DNA of 64,000 nt from Aquimarina latercula DSM 2041 (GCF_000430645.1 NZ_AUMK01000005.1:1-64000); one strand, 5' to 3'; counted from the first letter of the stretch, positions 8,496 through 17,579 are shown. The notes: a model not told the origin generated them from the sequence alone. A program made the numbers and translations.

Positions 8496-9860
8496 ATGAA
8501 ACTACGAATTACAACCAAATGCCTTTCTATTACTTTTTTAGTTGTTTTATTTTATTCTTGTGAAAAGGATGAAATACTAAAAACCGAAAAAGAACAAGCA
8601 ATTCCTTCAGCTGTTCAGGATACAACTTATACGAATGCACAACTAAAAAAAGTACTAGATGAAGAGCTAGAAATCATCAAACTAGCAAAAAACGGATATA
8701 TAAAAGACGTATCCGGAATGAATGTAGAAAAAGAAAATCCTAAAAAAATTTATATGCATTATATGCCATGGTTCCAGAACAAAGATTTTGATGGATACTG
8801 GGGTCAGCATTGGACCATGACAAATCAAAACCCCGATAATATTAAAGAAAACGGCAAACGAGAAATTGCTTCCTACTATTATCCAGCAATTGGTCCTTAT
8901 TCTTCAAGCGATCCTGATTTACAAGAATATCATTTTTTAATGATGAAATTAGCAGGTATTGATGGGGTGATATTCGATTGGTATGGAAGTAAAGATCTAC
9001 ACGATTACCAAAAAATCAAAAATGCTACGGAAAGTTTTATAACAAGATTAGAAGATTTAGATTTTGATTTTTCAATTATGTATGAAGACCGAGTAGCAGT
9101 TCAATCCTTTAACCAAAACCTATCTCCTAGTCCTATTGAAGCCGTACAAGAAGATTTATTATATATTAATGATACATACTTTTCTAGTCCCAATTATATA
9201 AAACATAATAATAAAAATCTATTATTTGTATTTGGTCCGCATCATATTACAACTCAACCAGAATGGGATACTATTTTTGATATATTACCAACAGATAATC
9301 GTCCAGATTTTCTAACATTATGGGCAGCAAATAATTTAGTAGGAGAAAATGCAACTGGGGAATTCCTATGGGTAGACAAGGATCACTTACTAGCGCATGA
9401 ACATTATTATAATTATTATCCAACCGAGAATTTAACTATAGTAGGATCATCATATCCAGGTTTTAACAGTTTTTACGAAGAAGGTGGTTGGTCTGAAGGG
9501 ATCAACTCATGGAGTATAGATCATAACCAAGGTCAAATATTTGCAGAAACATTAAACTATACACATCATGAAATTTCAGATTTTATTCAAATAATTACTT
9601 GGAATGATTTTGGCGAAGGAACTATGATAGAACCAACAGAAGAATTTGGTTTTATGTATCTACAACTCCTACAGCAATATACTGGCGTAGAATTCACTAC
9701 AACTGACTTAAATGTCGCATTAGATCTATACGCAGCTAGAAAAGAATTTAAGAATAATATTACAGCCCAAAAATACCTTGACAGGACCTATAAATATATT
9801 AAACAACAAAATATGGTACGAGCTGATAAAATTATTAAAGCTGTAAATCGGTTTCTATAA
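8496..9860 (+). CDS. Lipoprotein with a GH71/GH99-like glycoside hydrolase domain
   Basis: The N-terminus is a lipoprotein signal (TFLVVLFYSC, cysteine near residue 22), followed by a charged linker and then, from about residue 84, a TIM-barrel-like domain: KIYMHYMPWF, GYWGQHWTM, YYYPAIGPYSSSDPD and AGIDGVIFDWYGS. These resemble the GH71/GH99-like fold (alpha-1,3-glucanases and endo-alpha-mannosidases). Later acidic or aromatic stretches such as DFSIMYEDR and IITWNDFGEGTMIEPT also fit. The 454-residue protein probably acts on a polysaccharide at the cell surface or in the periplasm, but the substrate cannot be read from sequence. It stands alone with its own promoter; no SusCD pair is adjacent. 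Confidence 0.75.
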   Translation: MKLRITTKCLSITFLVVLFYSCEKDEILKTEKEQAIPSAVQDTTYTNAQLKKVLDEELEIIKLAKNGYIKDVSGMNVEKENPKKIYMHYMPWFQNKDFDGYWGQHWTMTNQNPDNIKENGKREIASYYYPAIGPYSSSDPDLQEYHFLMMKLAGIDGVIFDWYGSKDLHDYQKIKNATESFITRLEDLDFDFSIMYEDRVAVQSFNQNLSPSPIEAVQEDLLYINDTYFSSPNYIKHNNKNLLFVFGPHHITTQPEWDTIFDILPTDNRPDFLTLWAANNLVGENATGEFLWVDKDHLLAHEHYYNYYPTENLTIVGSSYPGFNSFYEEGGWSEGINSWSIDHNQGQIFAETLNYTHHEISDFIQIITWNDFGEGTMIEPTEEFGFMYLQLLQQYTGVEFTTTDLNVALDLYAARKEFKNNITAQKYLDRTYKYIKQQNMVRADKIIKAVNRFL

Positions 9861-9897
9861 TTAAACATTTTATACAACAATCATTTATAAACAAAAA

Positions 9898-9921
9898 AAG
9901 CCCGTCTTAAAAGACGGGCTT
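9898..9921. terminator. Bidirectional rho-independent terminator
   Basis: An 11-bp GC-rich stem (AAGCCCGTCTT paired with AAGACGGGCTT) with a 2-nt loop region sits between the convergent GH71/99-like and cold-shock genes. An A run precedes it, giving a U tract on the minus strand. Confidence 0.85.
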
Positions 9922-9949
9922 ATGTTTTAAAAAAGTCAAAATGTATATA

Positions 9950-10141
9950 TTATAATACTTTCACGTTTACCGCGTTCATTCCTTTTTTACCTTCTTTAAG
10001 TTCAAACTCTACTTCGTCACCTTCACGAACTTCGTCGATTAAGCCTGAAATGTGTACGAAATGGTCTTTGTTTGATCCTTCTTCTGTGATGAATCCAAAT
10101 CCTTTGGAGTCATTAAAAAATTTTACTGTTCCTTTGTTCAT
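9950..10141 (-). CDS. Cold-shock protein, CspA family
   Basis: A 63-residue single cold-shock domain: MNKGTVKFFNDSKGFGFI (RNP1 region KGFGFI), DHFVHIS (RNP2) and a C-terminal beta strand GMNAVNVKVL. Such proteins bind single-stranded RNA and DNA and act as RNA chaperones in the cytoplasm, often under cold or stationary-phase control. It appears monocistronic, with ~120 bp of AT-rich DNA upstream. The sequence alone does not show whether it is cold-induced. Confidence 0.95.
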   Translation of the reverse strand: MNKGTVKFFNDSKGFGFITEEGSNKDHFVHISGLIDEVREGDEVEFELKEGKKGMNAVNVKVL

Positions 10142-10260
10142 TATAAATAATTAAAGCGCGAAGATAATATTATTTACCGAGCAATCCCTATTTATTTCAA
10201 AATAAAGTTTTTAGTAACGTTTATTTAATATATCACCTTAGTAGTTTTTGTAGTAAAAGT

Positions 10261-11310
10261 TTACTCGACATCCAATTGATTCTTAGCATAATTCCTCCAA
10301 CGCTCTACACATTGCGCCATATCATCAGGTATAGAAGTTTCAAAATGCATTTTCTCGCCGGTTACGGGATGTACAAACCCTAAAGTCCTAGCATGCAAGG
10401 CCTGCCGCGGTAACACCTTAAAACAATTTTCTACAAACTGTTTATACTTAGTAAAAGTGGTTCCTTTCAGAATTTTTTCTCCTCCATAGCGTTCATCATT
10501 GAATAATGTATGCCCTATATGCTTCATATGTACACGAATCTGGTGAGTTCTTCCTGTTTCTAATTTGCAAGAAACTAAGGTTACATACCCTAAACGTTCT
10601 ATAACTTTATAATGAGTAACTGCTGGTTTTCCTTTATCGGCTTCATCTCCCTCAAAAACTGTGTTTTGTAATCTATTCTTAGGATGGCGCCCAATATTAC
10701 CTTCAATAGTTCCTTCATCTTCATTTATATTACCCCAAGCGATGGCAACGTATTCTCGCTCCGAAGTTTTATCAAAAAACTGCTTTGCCAAGTGTGTCAT
10801 AGCATCTTCAGTTTTTGCTATTACCAATAACCCACTAGTATCTTTATCTATTCGATGAACCAATCCAGGACGATCACTACTATTATTTGGGAGATTATCG
10901 AAATGATAGATTAGTGCATTAATTAAGGTTCCTGAATAATTTCCATGACCCGGATGTACTACCATTCCGGCAGGTTTATTAACCACCAACAAAACATCGT
11001 CCTCGTATACAATATCTAAAGGAATATTTTCTGGAGTTAACAAATTCTCATAAGGGGGATGAGCAAACAAAACTCTAACCACGTCATTTGGTTTCACCTT
11101 ATGATTTGACTTTACAGGGATATCATTGACAAAAACACTACCAGCCTTAGCTGCCTGTTGTATTTTATTACGAGTAGCATTTTCAACAAAATTCATCAAA
11201 AATTTATCTACTCTAAGCGGAACTTGACCTGCGCCAGCAACAAAACGATGATGTTCATATAGGTCATCCTCATTAGGTCCTAATTCTTCAATATTCGGAT
11301 TCTCTTGCAA
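10261..11310 (-). CDS. rluD: 23S rRNA pseudouridine synthase, RluD/RluA family
   Basis: The protein (349 residues) has an N-terminal S4 RNA-binding domain (VPLRVDKFLMNFVENATRNKIQQAAKAGSV, residues ~31-60) and an RluA-type catalytic domain. The motif HRIDKDTSGLLVIAKT carries the catalytic aspartate. Further family motifs are VNKPAGMVVHPGHGN, KLETGRTHQIRVHM and RQALHAR. RluD-type enzymes modify helix 69 of 23S rRNA; the exact target is inferred from the family. It follows the PASTA protein gene after 25 bp on the same strand, a pair common in flavobacteria. Confidence 0.93.
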   Translation of the reverse strand: MQENPNIEELGPNEDDLYEHHRFVAGAGQVPLRVDKFLMNFVENATRNKIQQAAKAGSVFVNDIPVKSNHKVKPNDVVRVLFAHPPYENLLTPENIPLDIVYEDDVLLVVNKPAGMVVHPGHGNYSGTLINALIYHFDNLPNNSSDRPGLVHRIDKDTSGLLVIAKTEDAMTHLAKQFFDKTSEREYVAIAWGNINEDEGTIEGNIGRHPKNRLQNTVFEGDEADKGKPAVTHYKVIERLGYVTLVSCKLETGRTHQIRVHMKHIGHTLFNDERYGGEKILKGTTFTKYKQFVENCFKVLPRQALHARTLGFVHPVTGEKMHFETSIPDDMAQCVERWRNYAKNQLDVE

Positions 11311-11335
11311 AAGTATTTTCTTTAAGAATTTAATT

Positions 11336-11914
11336 TTATTGAGGAAGTCTTAGATTCCCACTCTCATCTCCTACTACTAAGTCAATAGTTGATGTCTTCA
11401 TTATTTTATCTCCAGGCTTTAATCTCTTTCCTTTATATCTAAGTTCTAATACTTGGTCTGATGGATCGGGTTTAAATGTTATAGTTCCAATCTTAAAACC
11501 TAAAGCTACCAATCTTGGCTCTACTTGTCTTCTAGTTTTACGTATAACATCTGGAACTTCAATTTTACGATAACCCGATGGGTTTAAAGTAACATAGATT
11601 TTTCTATTTTCCTTTACCATATTTCCAGCAGGAGGGTTTTGCTCTATGACAGAATATCTTGGGAAATCTGGATTGAAATTTGCAGAATCTTGAACTTCAA
11701 ATCGTAAATCTTTAGATTCCACAAGCATTTTAACCTCATCTAATGACTTCTTACTTAAGCTTGGAACCACTATTCGCTGATCGTGGTTTGTAGAGCTATC
11801 CAACCATTTTAGTGCAATAAAGCATAAGATTGCAGTCATAGCGACAGCTATTACTAGTTGAATAAGAAATGTCTTACTCCAAATAAATCTCAAAAGTCCT
11901 TTAAAAAATTCCAT
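11336..11914 (-). CDS. PASTA-domain membrane protein
   Basis: A 192-residue protein with a short cytoplasmic N-terminus, one transmembrane segment (about residues 15-36, LIQLVIAVAMTAILCFIALK) and an outer part made of PASTA repeats: IVVPSLSKKSLDEVKMLVESK, IEVPDVIRKTRRQVEPRLVALG and a weaker C-terminal one. PASTA domains bind peptidoglycan fragments or beta-lactams in other bacteria. Here there is no kinase domain, so a structural or sensing role near the cell wall is only an inference. It sits upstream of rluD and diverges from ddl, a peptidoglycan precursor gene. Confidence 0.85.
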   Translation of the reverse strand: MEFFKGLLRFIWSKTFLIQLVIAVAMTAILCFIALKWLDSSTNHDQRIVVPSLSKKSLDEVKMLVESKDLRFEVQDSANFNPDFPRYSVIEQNPPAGNMVKENRKIYVTLNPSGYRKIEVPDVIRKTRRQVEPRLVALGFKIGTITFKPDPSDQVLELRYKGKRLKPGDKIMKTSTIDLVVGDESGNLRLPQ

Positions 11915-11934
11915 GTATCAATTGATAGTTTCGG

Positions 11935-11942
11935 CAAAGATA
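11935..11942 (-). promoter_or_regulatory. -7 promoter element for the PASTA-rluD unit
   Basis: TATCTTTG on the minus strand matches TAnnTTTG and ends 20 bases before the start codon at 11914. No clear -33 TTG was found. Confidence 0.45.
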
Positions 11943-11983
11943 TAAAAACGGAAACTTTTTAGCTTTTGTTGTTAGATAAATGA

Positions 11984-11991
11984 TATTTTTG
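11984..11991 (+). promoter_or_regulatory. -7 promoter element for ddl
   Basis: TATTTTTG matches TAnnTTTG and ends 17 bases before the ddl ATG. A TTTTG lies upstream, but with a spacer of only about 15 nt. Confidence 0.45.
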
Positions 11992-12008
11992 TTTGTAAAC
12001 CTTATTCA

Positions 12009-12986
12009 ATGAAGAAAAAAATTGCCATCCTTATGGGAGGTTATTCCAGTGAATTTGACATTTCTATTAAAAGTGGAAATGTAGTATACAAACATTTGGA
12101 CAAAAACATCTATGAACCTTATCGTATTTACATAACCAAAGATTCCTGGTATTACGTTAATGATAACAATGAAAAGACACCTATAGATCGAAGTGATTTT
12201 TCGTTACACTTAGATGGTTCTAAAATTATTTTTGATGCCGCTTTTAATATTGTTCATGGGACTCCAGGAGAAGATGGATTATTACAGGCTTATTTTGAGC
12301 TTATAGGAATTCCGCAAACTGCTTGTGATTTTTATCAGGCAGCACTTACCTTTAATAAAAGAGACTGTATCAGTACTTTAAAACCTTATGGTATTCCTAC
12401 TGCTACAAATTACTTTCTAAATAAAGGAGATACTATAAACCCTAAAGCTATTATTGATACAGTAGGATTACCCTGTTTTGTAAAAGCTAATAAAGCAGGC
12501 AGTAGTTATGGAGTTTCTAAAGTAAATAAAGAAGATGAATTACTTTCTGCAATAGATATAGCTTATAAAGAAGATGATGAAATTATCATTGAATCTTTCT
12601 TAAGCGGCACAGAAGTTTCTGTAGGAGTGATTACCTACAAAGGAAAAGATACTGTATTACCAATTACTGAAATTGTTTCTGAAAATGATTTTTTTGATTA
12701 TGAAGCTAAATATTTAGGTAAATCACAAGAAATTACACCAGCTAGATTGAATGAAAACGATGAGAAAAAAGTAAAAGATCTAGCATTAAAAGTATATCAA
12801 ATACTTAAAATGAAAGGCTTTTCGAGAAGTGAATACATTTTTCACAATGGCGAACCTCATTTTATCGAAATGAACACTAATCCAGGATTTAGTGAAGCAA
12901 GTATTTTACCACAACAAGCAATTGCGGCAGGGATTAGCTTACAAGATTTACTAACCAATACTATAGAAGAAGCAATAAAAGGATAA
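12009..12986 (+). CDS. ddl: D-alanine--D-alanine ligase
   Basis: This ATP-grasp ligase joins two D-alanines for the peptidoglycan stem peptide. The 325 residues show the family order: N-terminal KIAILMGGYSSEFDISIKSG, the His-Gly motif AFNIVHGTPGEDGLLQAYFEL, the ATP-grasp lid LPCFVKANKAGSSYGVSKV, EVSVGVI, and the metal-binding end FIEMNTNPGFSEASILPQQ. It diverges from the PASTA gene and is followed after ~87 bp by coaD. Ordinary cytoplasmic housekeeping gene. Confidence 0.96.
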   Translation: MKKKIAILMGGYSSEFDISIKSGNVVYKHLDKNIYEPYRIYITKDSWYYVNDNNEKTPIDRSDFSLHLDGSKIIFDAAFNIVHGTPGEDGLLQAYFELIGIPQTACDFYQAALTFNKRDCISTLKPYGIPTATNYFLNKGDTINPKAIIDTVGLPCFVKANKAGSSYGVSKVNKEDELLSAIDIAYKEDDEIIIESFLSGTEVSVGVITYKGKDTVLPITEIVSENDFFDYEAKYLGKSQEITPARLNENDEKKVKDLALKVYQILKMKGFSRSEYIFHNGEPHFIEMNTNPGFSEASILPQQAIAAGISLQDLLTNTIEEAIKG

Positions 12987-13073
12987 TAAGTAAGTACATT
13001 AGAAATTAAGATTATACTAATTTTAAACTTTGTAACTTTACCTAATCTTTATATTAACATTGAGAAATCACTT

Positions 13074-13535
13074 ATGAGAAGAGCTGTTTTCCCTGGTTCA
13101 TTTGATCCTATAACTTTGGGGCATTACGATATAATAGAAAGAGGATTAACTCTTTTTGATGAAATCATTCTAGCAATTGGTGTAAATGCTGAAAAAAAAT
13201 ATATGTTTTCGCTTGAAGAAAGAAAACATTTTATTGAAGAAGCATTTAAAGATGAACCTAAAATCAAAGTAATGACTTACAAAGGTCTTACAGTAGATTT
13301 TTGCAAACAGCAAGATGCTAATTTTATTCTACGAGGATTAAGAAATCCAGCTGATTTTGAATTTGAAAAAGCCATTGCTCATACAAACAGAAAACTAACT
13401 GAAATTGAAACTGTCTTTTTACTAACATCATCAGGTAAAAGCTATATATCTTCTTCAATCGTAAGAGACGTTATAAGAAACAATGGAGATTATACAGGTT
13501 TGGTACCAGATACCGTAATTGTCAAAAAAGAATAG
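13074..13535 (+). CDS. coaD: Phosphopantetheine adenylyltransferase
   Basis: This enzyme moves AMP from ATP onto 4'-phosphopantetheine, the penultimate step of coenzyme A synthesis. The 153-residue protein starts RRAVFPGSFDPITLGHYDII, with the nucleotidyltransferase T/HxGH motif as TLGH, and ends with the second signature YISSSIVRDV. LRGLRNPADFEFEKAIA is also typical. It lies downstream of ddl, as is common in this family. Confidence 0.96.
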   Translation: MRRAVFPGSFDPITLGHYDIIERGLTLFDEIILAIGVNAEKKYMFSLEERKHFIEEAFKDEPKIKVMTYKGLTVDFCKQQDANFILRGLRNPADFEFEKAIAHTNRKLTEIETVFLLTSSGKSYISSSIVRDVIRNNGDYTGLVPDTVIVKKE

Positions 13536-13564
13536 AATTCGTAAAACCCCAAAAATATACCTAC

Positions 13565-14305
13565 ATGAAAACCACACCTAACATCAGTAAACTATTCATT
13601 ATTAGCATTATTACTCTTTTTTATGCTTGTAGCAGTGATAATGATAATGAATCTGGTGATGATACTATTGATCCTATAACTTGCCAAAACCCTGATAGTG
13701 CGATTTATGAAGAAAAAGACGGATTAGTAGCCGTCGAATTCGAAAGTATTAAAGACCATAATGATTGGATAAAAGAAAACACTACTACAGGATTCTTAGG
13801 AACACATTACTTGGTATGGAAAGAAAATCAATTCTTAGGAGCTCCTGGAAATGGTCTTCTTACTTATAAAATAAAAATTTCCAATCCAGGTGTTTATCGG
13901 TTTATCTGGAGATCCAGAATAACTAATGGAACATCAGGTTCTGAACACAATGATTCATGGTTGCGATTTGCAGATGCTTCAAAGTTTTATGGAAAAAAAG
14001 GAGAAAGTGTAGTCTACCCTGCAGATACTGGTCAATCTCCTACTCCAAATGGTTCTAGCAAAGATGGCTGGTTTAAAATATACAAAAGTGGTCCTGCGGA
14101 TCAATGGAAATGGCAATCCTCTACTAGTGATAATGATGCTCATGATATTTTTGTAGAATTTGATACGCCTGGCACTTACACCATGGAGGTTTCGGCTAGA
14201 TCTACCTTTCATGCACTTGATCGATTTGTTTTATTCTCTGAAAATATCAATCAAAATGATGCAATTGACGAAACCACAATATTGAGCGAAATCACTTGTG
14301 ATTAA
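13565..14305 (+). CDS. Lipoprotein with a carbohydrate-binding-like beta-sandwich
   Basis: The N-terminal signal ends in the lipobox LFYACSSD (cysteine near residue 22), followed by an acidic Asp/Asn linker and a single domain of ~190 residues. Stretches such as LVAVEFESIKDHNDW, VYRFIWRSRI, WLRFADASKFYG, WQSSTSDNDAHDIFVEF and TYTMEVSARS resemble CBM6-type modules attached to marine polysaccharide-degrading enzymes, where the final strand reads like TVELSARS. No catalytic domain is present in 246 residues. The call rests on pattern only. The VOC gene overlaps its stop by one base (TAATG), so the two are co-transcribed. Confidence 0.55.
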   Translation: MKTTPNISKLFIISIITLFYACSSDNDNESGDDTIDPITCQNPDSAIYEEKDGLVAVEFESIKDHNDWIKENTTTGFLGTHYLVWKENQFLGAPGNGLLTYKIKISNPGVYRFIWRSRITNGTSGSEHNDSWLRFADASKFYGKKGESVVYPADTGQSPTPNGSSKDGWFKIYKSGPADQWKWQSSTSDNDAHDIFVEFDTPGTYTMEVSARSTFHALDRFVLFSENINQNDAIDETTILSEITCD

Positions 14306-14697
14306 TGAAAAAAAGAAAAATTGGAACCATTAGTATTGTTGTCAGAGAATATGATGAAGCAATCCGATTTTATACCGAAAAACTAGGTTTCCAATTAATT
14401 CAAGACATCCAACTTGATAATAAACGTTGGGTAACCATAGCTCCAGAAAACGACTCAGAAACCTCTATTTTACTAGCAAAAGGAACCACTGCAGAACAGA
14501 AAAAAGCAATTGGAAATCAAACCGGCGGAAGGGTTTTTCTTTTCCTTCAAACTGATAACTTTTGGAGAGATTACAATACGATGAAATCAAAAGAAGTTAT
14601 TTTCTTAGAAAAACCCAGAGAAGAAATCTACGGAACTGTGGTAGTTTTTGAAGATTTATATGGAAACAAGTGGGACCTTATAGAACCCAAAAAGTAA
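14305..14697 (+). CDS. VOC-superfamily protein (glyoxalase/bleomycin-resistance fold)
   Basis: A 130-residue protein with two betaalphabetabetabeta modules: IGTISIVVREYDEAIRFYTEKLGFQL and, in the second half, FWRDYNTMKSKEVIFLEKPREE followed by GTVVVFEDLYGNKWDLIEP, which carries the usual C-terminal metal-ligand glutamate region. Members are metal-dependent isomerases, dioxygenases or drug-binding proteins, and the substrate is not predictable. It overlaps the preceding lipoprotein gene by one base. Confidence 0.85.
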   Translation: MKKRKIGTISIVVREYDEAIRFYTEKLGFQLIQDIQLDNKRWVTIAPENDSETSILLAKGTTAEQKKAIGNQTGGRVFLFLQTDNFWRDYNTMKSKEVIFLEKPREEIYGTVVVFEDLYGNKWDLIEPKK

Positions 14698-14753
14698 ATT
14701 TCTCATTTAAACCTTTTTCCTAAATCACGGTCTTACTAAAAAAGACTGCGATC

Positions 14754-16148
14754 ATGAATACTTCTTTAACAGATAAACAAATACAACATCTCTATTGGCG
14801 TATTGGTTTTGGAATCGATTCTTCAGAATTAAAAAATGTTAGAAAATTTTCTAAAAACGAAATAGTAAATCATCTGTTTTCAGAAAGCAGACAAAGCACT
14901 GATCTATCCCTTGATTTTGGAGCTTTACTAAAAAATCCACGAGATTTATCTAGAGAAGAACGAAAAGAGTTACGAAAACTTCGCAATAAAAAATTGTTAG
15001 AACTTAATATTCTTTGGTTAAAACAATTAGTAGAAACCAAACATGTCTTAAGAGAAAAGATTACATTGTTTTTCCACAATCATTTTGCTGTTAGATTAAA
15101 AACACCAAGAGCAGCATTGCATTTAAACAATATAATAAGAAAGCATGCATTAGAAAACTTTGGAGAGATGTTGATCGAAGTCTCTAAGTCTCCTGCCATG
15201 TTATTATTTCTAAACAATAGGCAAAATCGAAAAAATAATCCCAATGAAAATTTTGCCAGAGAGGTTATGGAGCTTTTCACACTTGGACAAGATAATGGAT
15301 ACACAGAAATAGATATAAAAGAAGCCGCAAGGGCTTTTACTGGGTGGAATTTTAATAAAAGTGGAGCATTTGTGTTTAGACAAAAACATCACGATTTTGG
15401 TTCTAAAACTATCCTAGGAAAAACTGGTGATTTTAAAGGCGAAGATGTTATCAAAATTCTTTTAGAACAAAAACAGACAGCGAAATATCTCGTTGAAAAG
15501 ATATATCGATACTTTGTTAATGAAAAAATAGAACCTTCTCATATAAAAGAACTAACAAATATCTTTTATAACTCCAATTACAATCTCGAAACTTTAATGA
15601 AAACCATATTCTTAAGTGATTGGTTTTATGAACCTCAAAACATAGGTGTCAAAATAAAATCACCTGTAGAACTACTTGTCGGACTAAGTAAACCTTTTAG
15701 GATAGCCTATAAGGATCCAAAAGTACTATTATACCTTCAACGTAAACTAAATCAAACTTTATTTTTACCACCTAATGTAGCTGGATGGCCTGGTGGAAAA
15801 TCTTGGATCGACAGCTCTACTTTAATGCTACGCTTAAAACTGGCATCCGTAACCCTAAACAACGGAGTTATTGAGTGGAATAACAATGATGATGGAACTA
15901 CAGCAATGATGCGAGAAAAATTCTATAATAAAGTAAAATCAAAAATGCAGAGAAAAACCAAAGCTACCCCTAATTGGCAGTCCTTTCTTGCTTCATTGGA
16001 AAAAGAAAATAAAGAAGAATTAATTGATTTTATAATACAGCCAGAATTATCAAATGGTGCAAAAATGGTTGTAAACAAACTAGATTCTAAAGACACTAAA
16101 AATTTTATAGTTGAATTAATGAGTTTACCAGAATATCAACTTTGCTAA
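14754..16148 (+). CDS. DUF1800 family protein
   Basis: The 464-residue protein matches DUF1800 throughout: IQHLYWRIGFGID near the start, REKITLFFHNHFAV, NFAREVMELFTLGQDNGYTEIDIKEAARAFTGW, LLEQKQTAKYLVEKIYRYFVNE and LPPNVAGWPGGKSWID near the end. The function is unknown. It has no obvious signal peptide. It is followed after 10 bp by a DUF1501 gene; the two families are a standard pair across bacteria and presumably act together. Confidence 0.9.
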   Translation: MNTSLTDKQIQHLYWRIGFGIDSSELKNVRKFSKNEIVNHLFSESRQSTDLSLDFGALLKNPRDLSREERKELRKLRNKKLLELNILWLKQLVETKHVLREKITLFFHNHFAVRLKTPRAALHLNNIIRKHALENFGEMLIEVSKSPAMLLFLNNRQNRKNNPNENFAREVMELFTLGQDNGYTEIDIKEAARAFTGWNFNKSGAFVFRQKHHDFGSKTILGKTGDFKGEDVIKILLEQKQTAKYLVEKIYRYFVNEKIEPSHIKELTNIFYNSNYNLETLMKTIFLSDWFYEPQNIGVKIKSPVELLVGLSKPFRIAYKDPKVLLYLQRKLNQTLFLPPNVAGWPGGKSWIDSSTLMLRLKLASVTLNNGVIEWNNNDDGTTAMMREKFYNKVKSKMQRKTKATPNWQSFLASLEKENKEELIDFIIQPELSNGAKMVVNKLDSKDTKNFIVELMSLPEYQLC

Positions 16149-16158
16149 AACCCTAATT

Positions 16159-17352
16159 ATGGACAGAAGAGATTTTTTAAGACAATCAGTTTTTGCATCA
16201 GGAATAGCATTAGTTCCCTCATTCCTGAAAGGGATGGAATTTTTAACACCAGAACAATTATCAGGATATAAAAATTTAATCATTATTCAACTATCAGGTG
16301 GTAATGATGGTCTAAATAGTATTATTCCTATTAATAATGACATTTATTATCGTTTAAGACCTACCATTTCTAAAAAAGCCATAGAAACTTTAAAAATAAC
16401 AGATGATTTGGCGTTTAACAATAACTTGAAAGAATTAAGAGAGTTATATGATCTAGGAGAAGTGTCTATAATTAATAATGTAGGATACCCGAACCCTAAT
16501 CGGTCTCATTTCAGAAGTACGGACATCTGGCAAACGGCTAGTGATACTAACCAGTATTTATCCTCTGGTTGGGTAGGCAGATATCTCGATGCTAATTGCC
16601 AGCATCCGTATCAAGCAATAGAGGTGGATAATTCACTATCACTTGCTATGAAAGGAAAAGATTTAAATGGTATTGCTGTTTCTTACTCTAACCAATTACA
16701 TCGAACAACAAGAGAACCTTTTTTTAATAATCTAGCGAAGAATACTAATAAAGAAATGCTGGATGAGGATAATCAAGGGTATCTATATAAAACAATGCTA
16801 GAGACTCATTCATCCGCAGCTTACATTTATAACACTTCTAAAATCTATAAAACCAATATAGAATATCCACAATCAACATTTGGCAGAAATCTAAAAACGA
16901 TAGCTGATTTTATAGTATCTGGATTAAAAACACGGGTTTATTATAGTTCTCTAGGTGGTTTTGATAGTCACGTAAATCAAGTAAATAGTCAAGACCGTTT
17001 GCTTAGTGTATATTCTAAAGCAATTGGAGCTTTGGTAAAAGATCTTAAAAAGAATGATCGATTTAAAGATACGCTAATACTAACTTTTTCAGAATTTGGT
17101 AGAAGAGTAAAACAAAATGGAAGTCATGGAACCGATCATGGAGCTGCCAATAATGTAATAGCTATAGGAGGTTCATTAAAAAAAGTAGGTGTCTATAATG
17201 AATTACCAAATTTATCAAATCTTGATGCTAATGGAGATATCAAGTATACGATAGATTTTAGAAGTATTTATGCCACAATTTTAAATAATTGGTTAGAGGT
17301 TAACGATCGACAAGTCTTGGACAACTATTTCAAAAAGCTTTCTTTTGTATAA
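16159..17352 (+). CDS. DUF1501 family protein, Tat-exported
   Basis: The start MDRRDFLRQSVFASGIALVP is a twin-arginine signal (RRDFLR followed by a hydrophobic stretch), so export is folded and Tat-dependent. The body fits DUF1501, a family related to the alkaline phosphatase/sulfatase fold: LIIIQLSGGNDGLNSIIP, NPNRSHFRSTDIWQTAS, YYSSLGGFDSHVNQ, LILTFSEFGRRVKQNGSHGTDHGAANNVI. The GTDHG histidines look like metal ligands. Length (397) is normal. Activity and substrate are unknown. It is the second gene of the DUF1800-DUF1501 unit. Confidence 0.9.
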   Translation: MDRRDFLRQSVFASGIALVPSFLKGMEFLTPEQLSGYKNLIIIQLSGGNDGLNSIIPINNDIYYRLRPTISKKAIETLKITDDLAFNNNLKELRELYDLGEVSIINNVGYPNPNRSHFRSTDIWQTASDTNQYLSSGWVGRYLDANCQHPYQAIEVDNSLSLAMKGKDLNGIAVSYSNQLHRTTREPFFNNLAKNTNKEMLDEDNQGYLYKTMLETHSSAAYIYNTSKIYKTNIEYPQSTFGRNLKTIADFIVSGLKTRVYYSSLGGFDSHVNQVNSQDRLLSVYSKAIGALVKDLKKNDRFKDTLILTFSEFGRRVKQNGSHGTDHGAANNVIAIGGSLKKVGVYNELPNLSNLDANGDIKYTIDFRSIYATILNNWLEVNDRQVLDNYFKKLSFV

Positions 17353-17538
17353 AGTATTACAAGTTTTTCCAACGAATCAAACCCTTTTGCATACTATGTA
17401 AGTAGTTAGTTACAAAATTAAAAAACTTATACCAAAATACAGGCCTTAGTACTTTAAATAAAAACAAGACAAAACTCACTAAAAATCAATGCTTTTACAC
17501 TTTATCAAAACTAAAAACAAGGAAGAACTACAAAAAAC

Positions 17539-17579
17539 ACAACACGTTTTTTACGGTAAAACCGTAAAAAACGTGTTGT
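17539..17579. repeat. 19-bp perfect inverted repeat with a 3-nt loop
   Basis: The left arm (17539-17557) and right arm (17561-17579) are exact reverse complements around AAA. The inner 13 bases, ACGGTAAAACCGT, form an ACG-N7-CGT palindrome centred 135 bp before the next start codon. No U tract follows on the plus strand, so it is not a standard terminator, although it lies 186 bp after the DUF1501 stop. It could be a transcription-factor site, a cruciform or an RNA hairpin. Confidence 0.7.
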
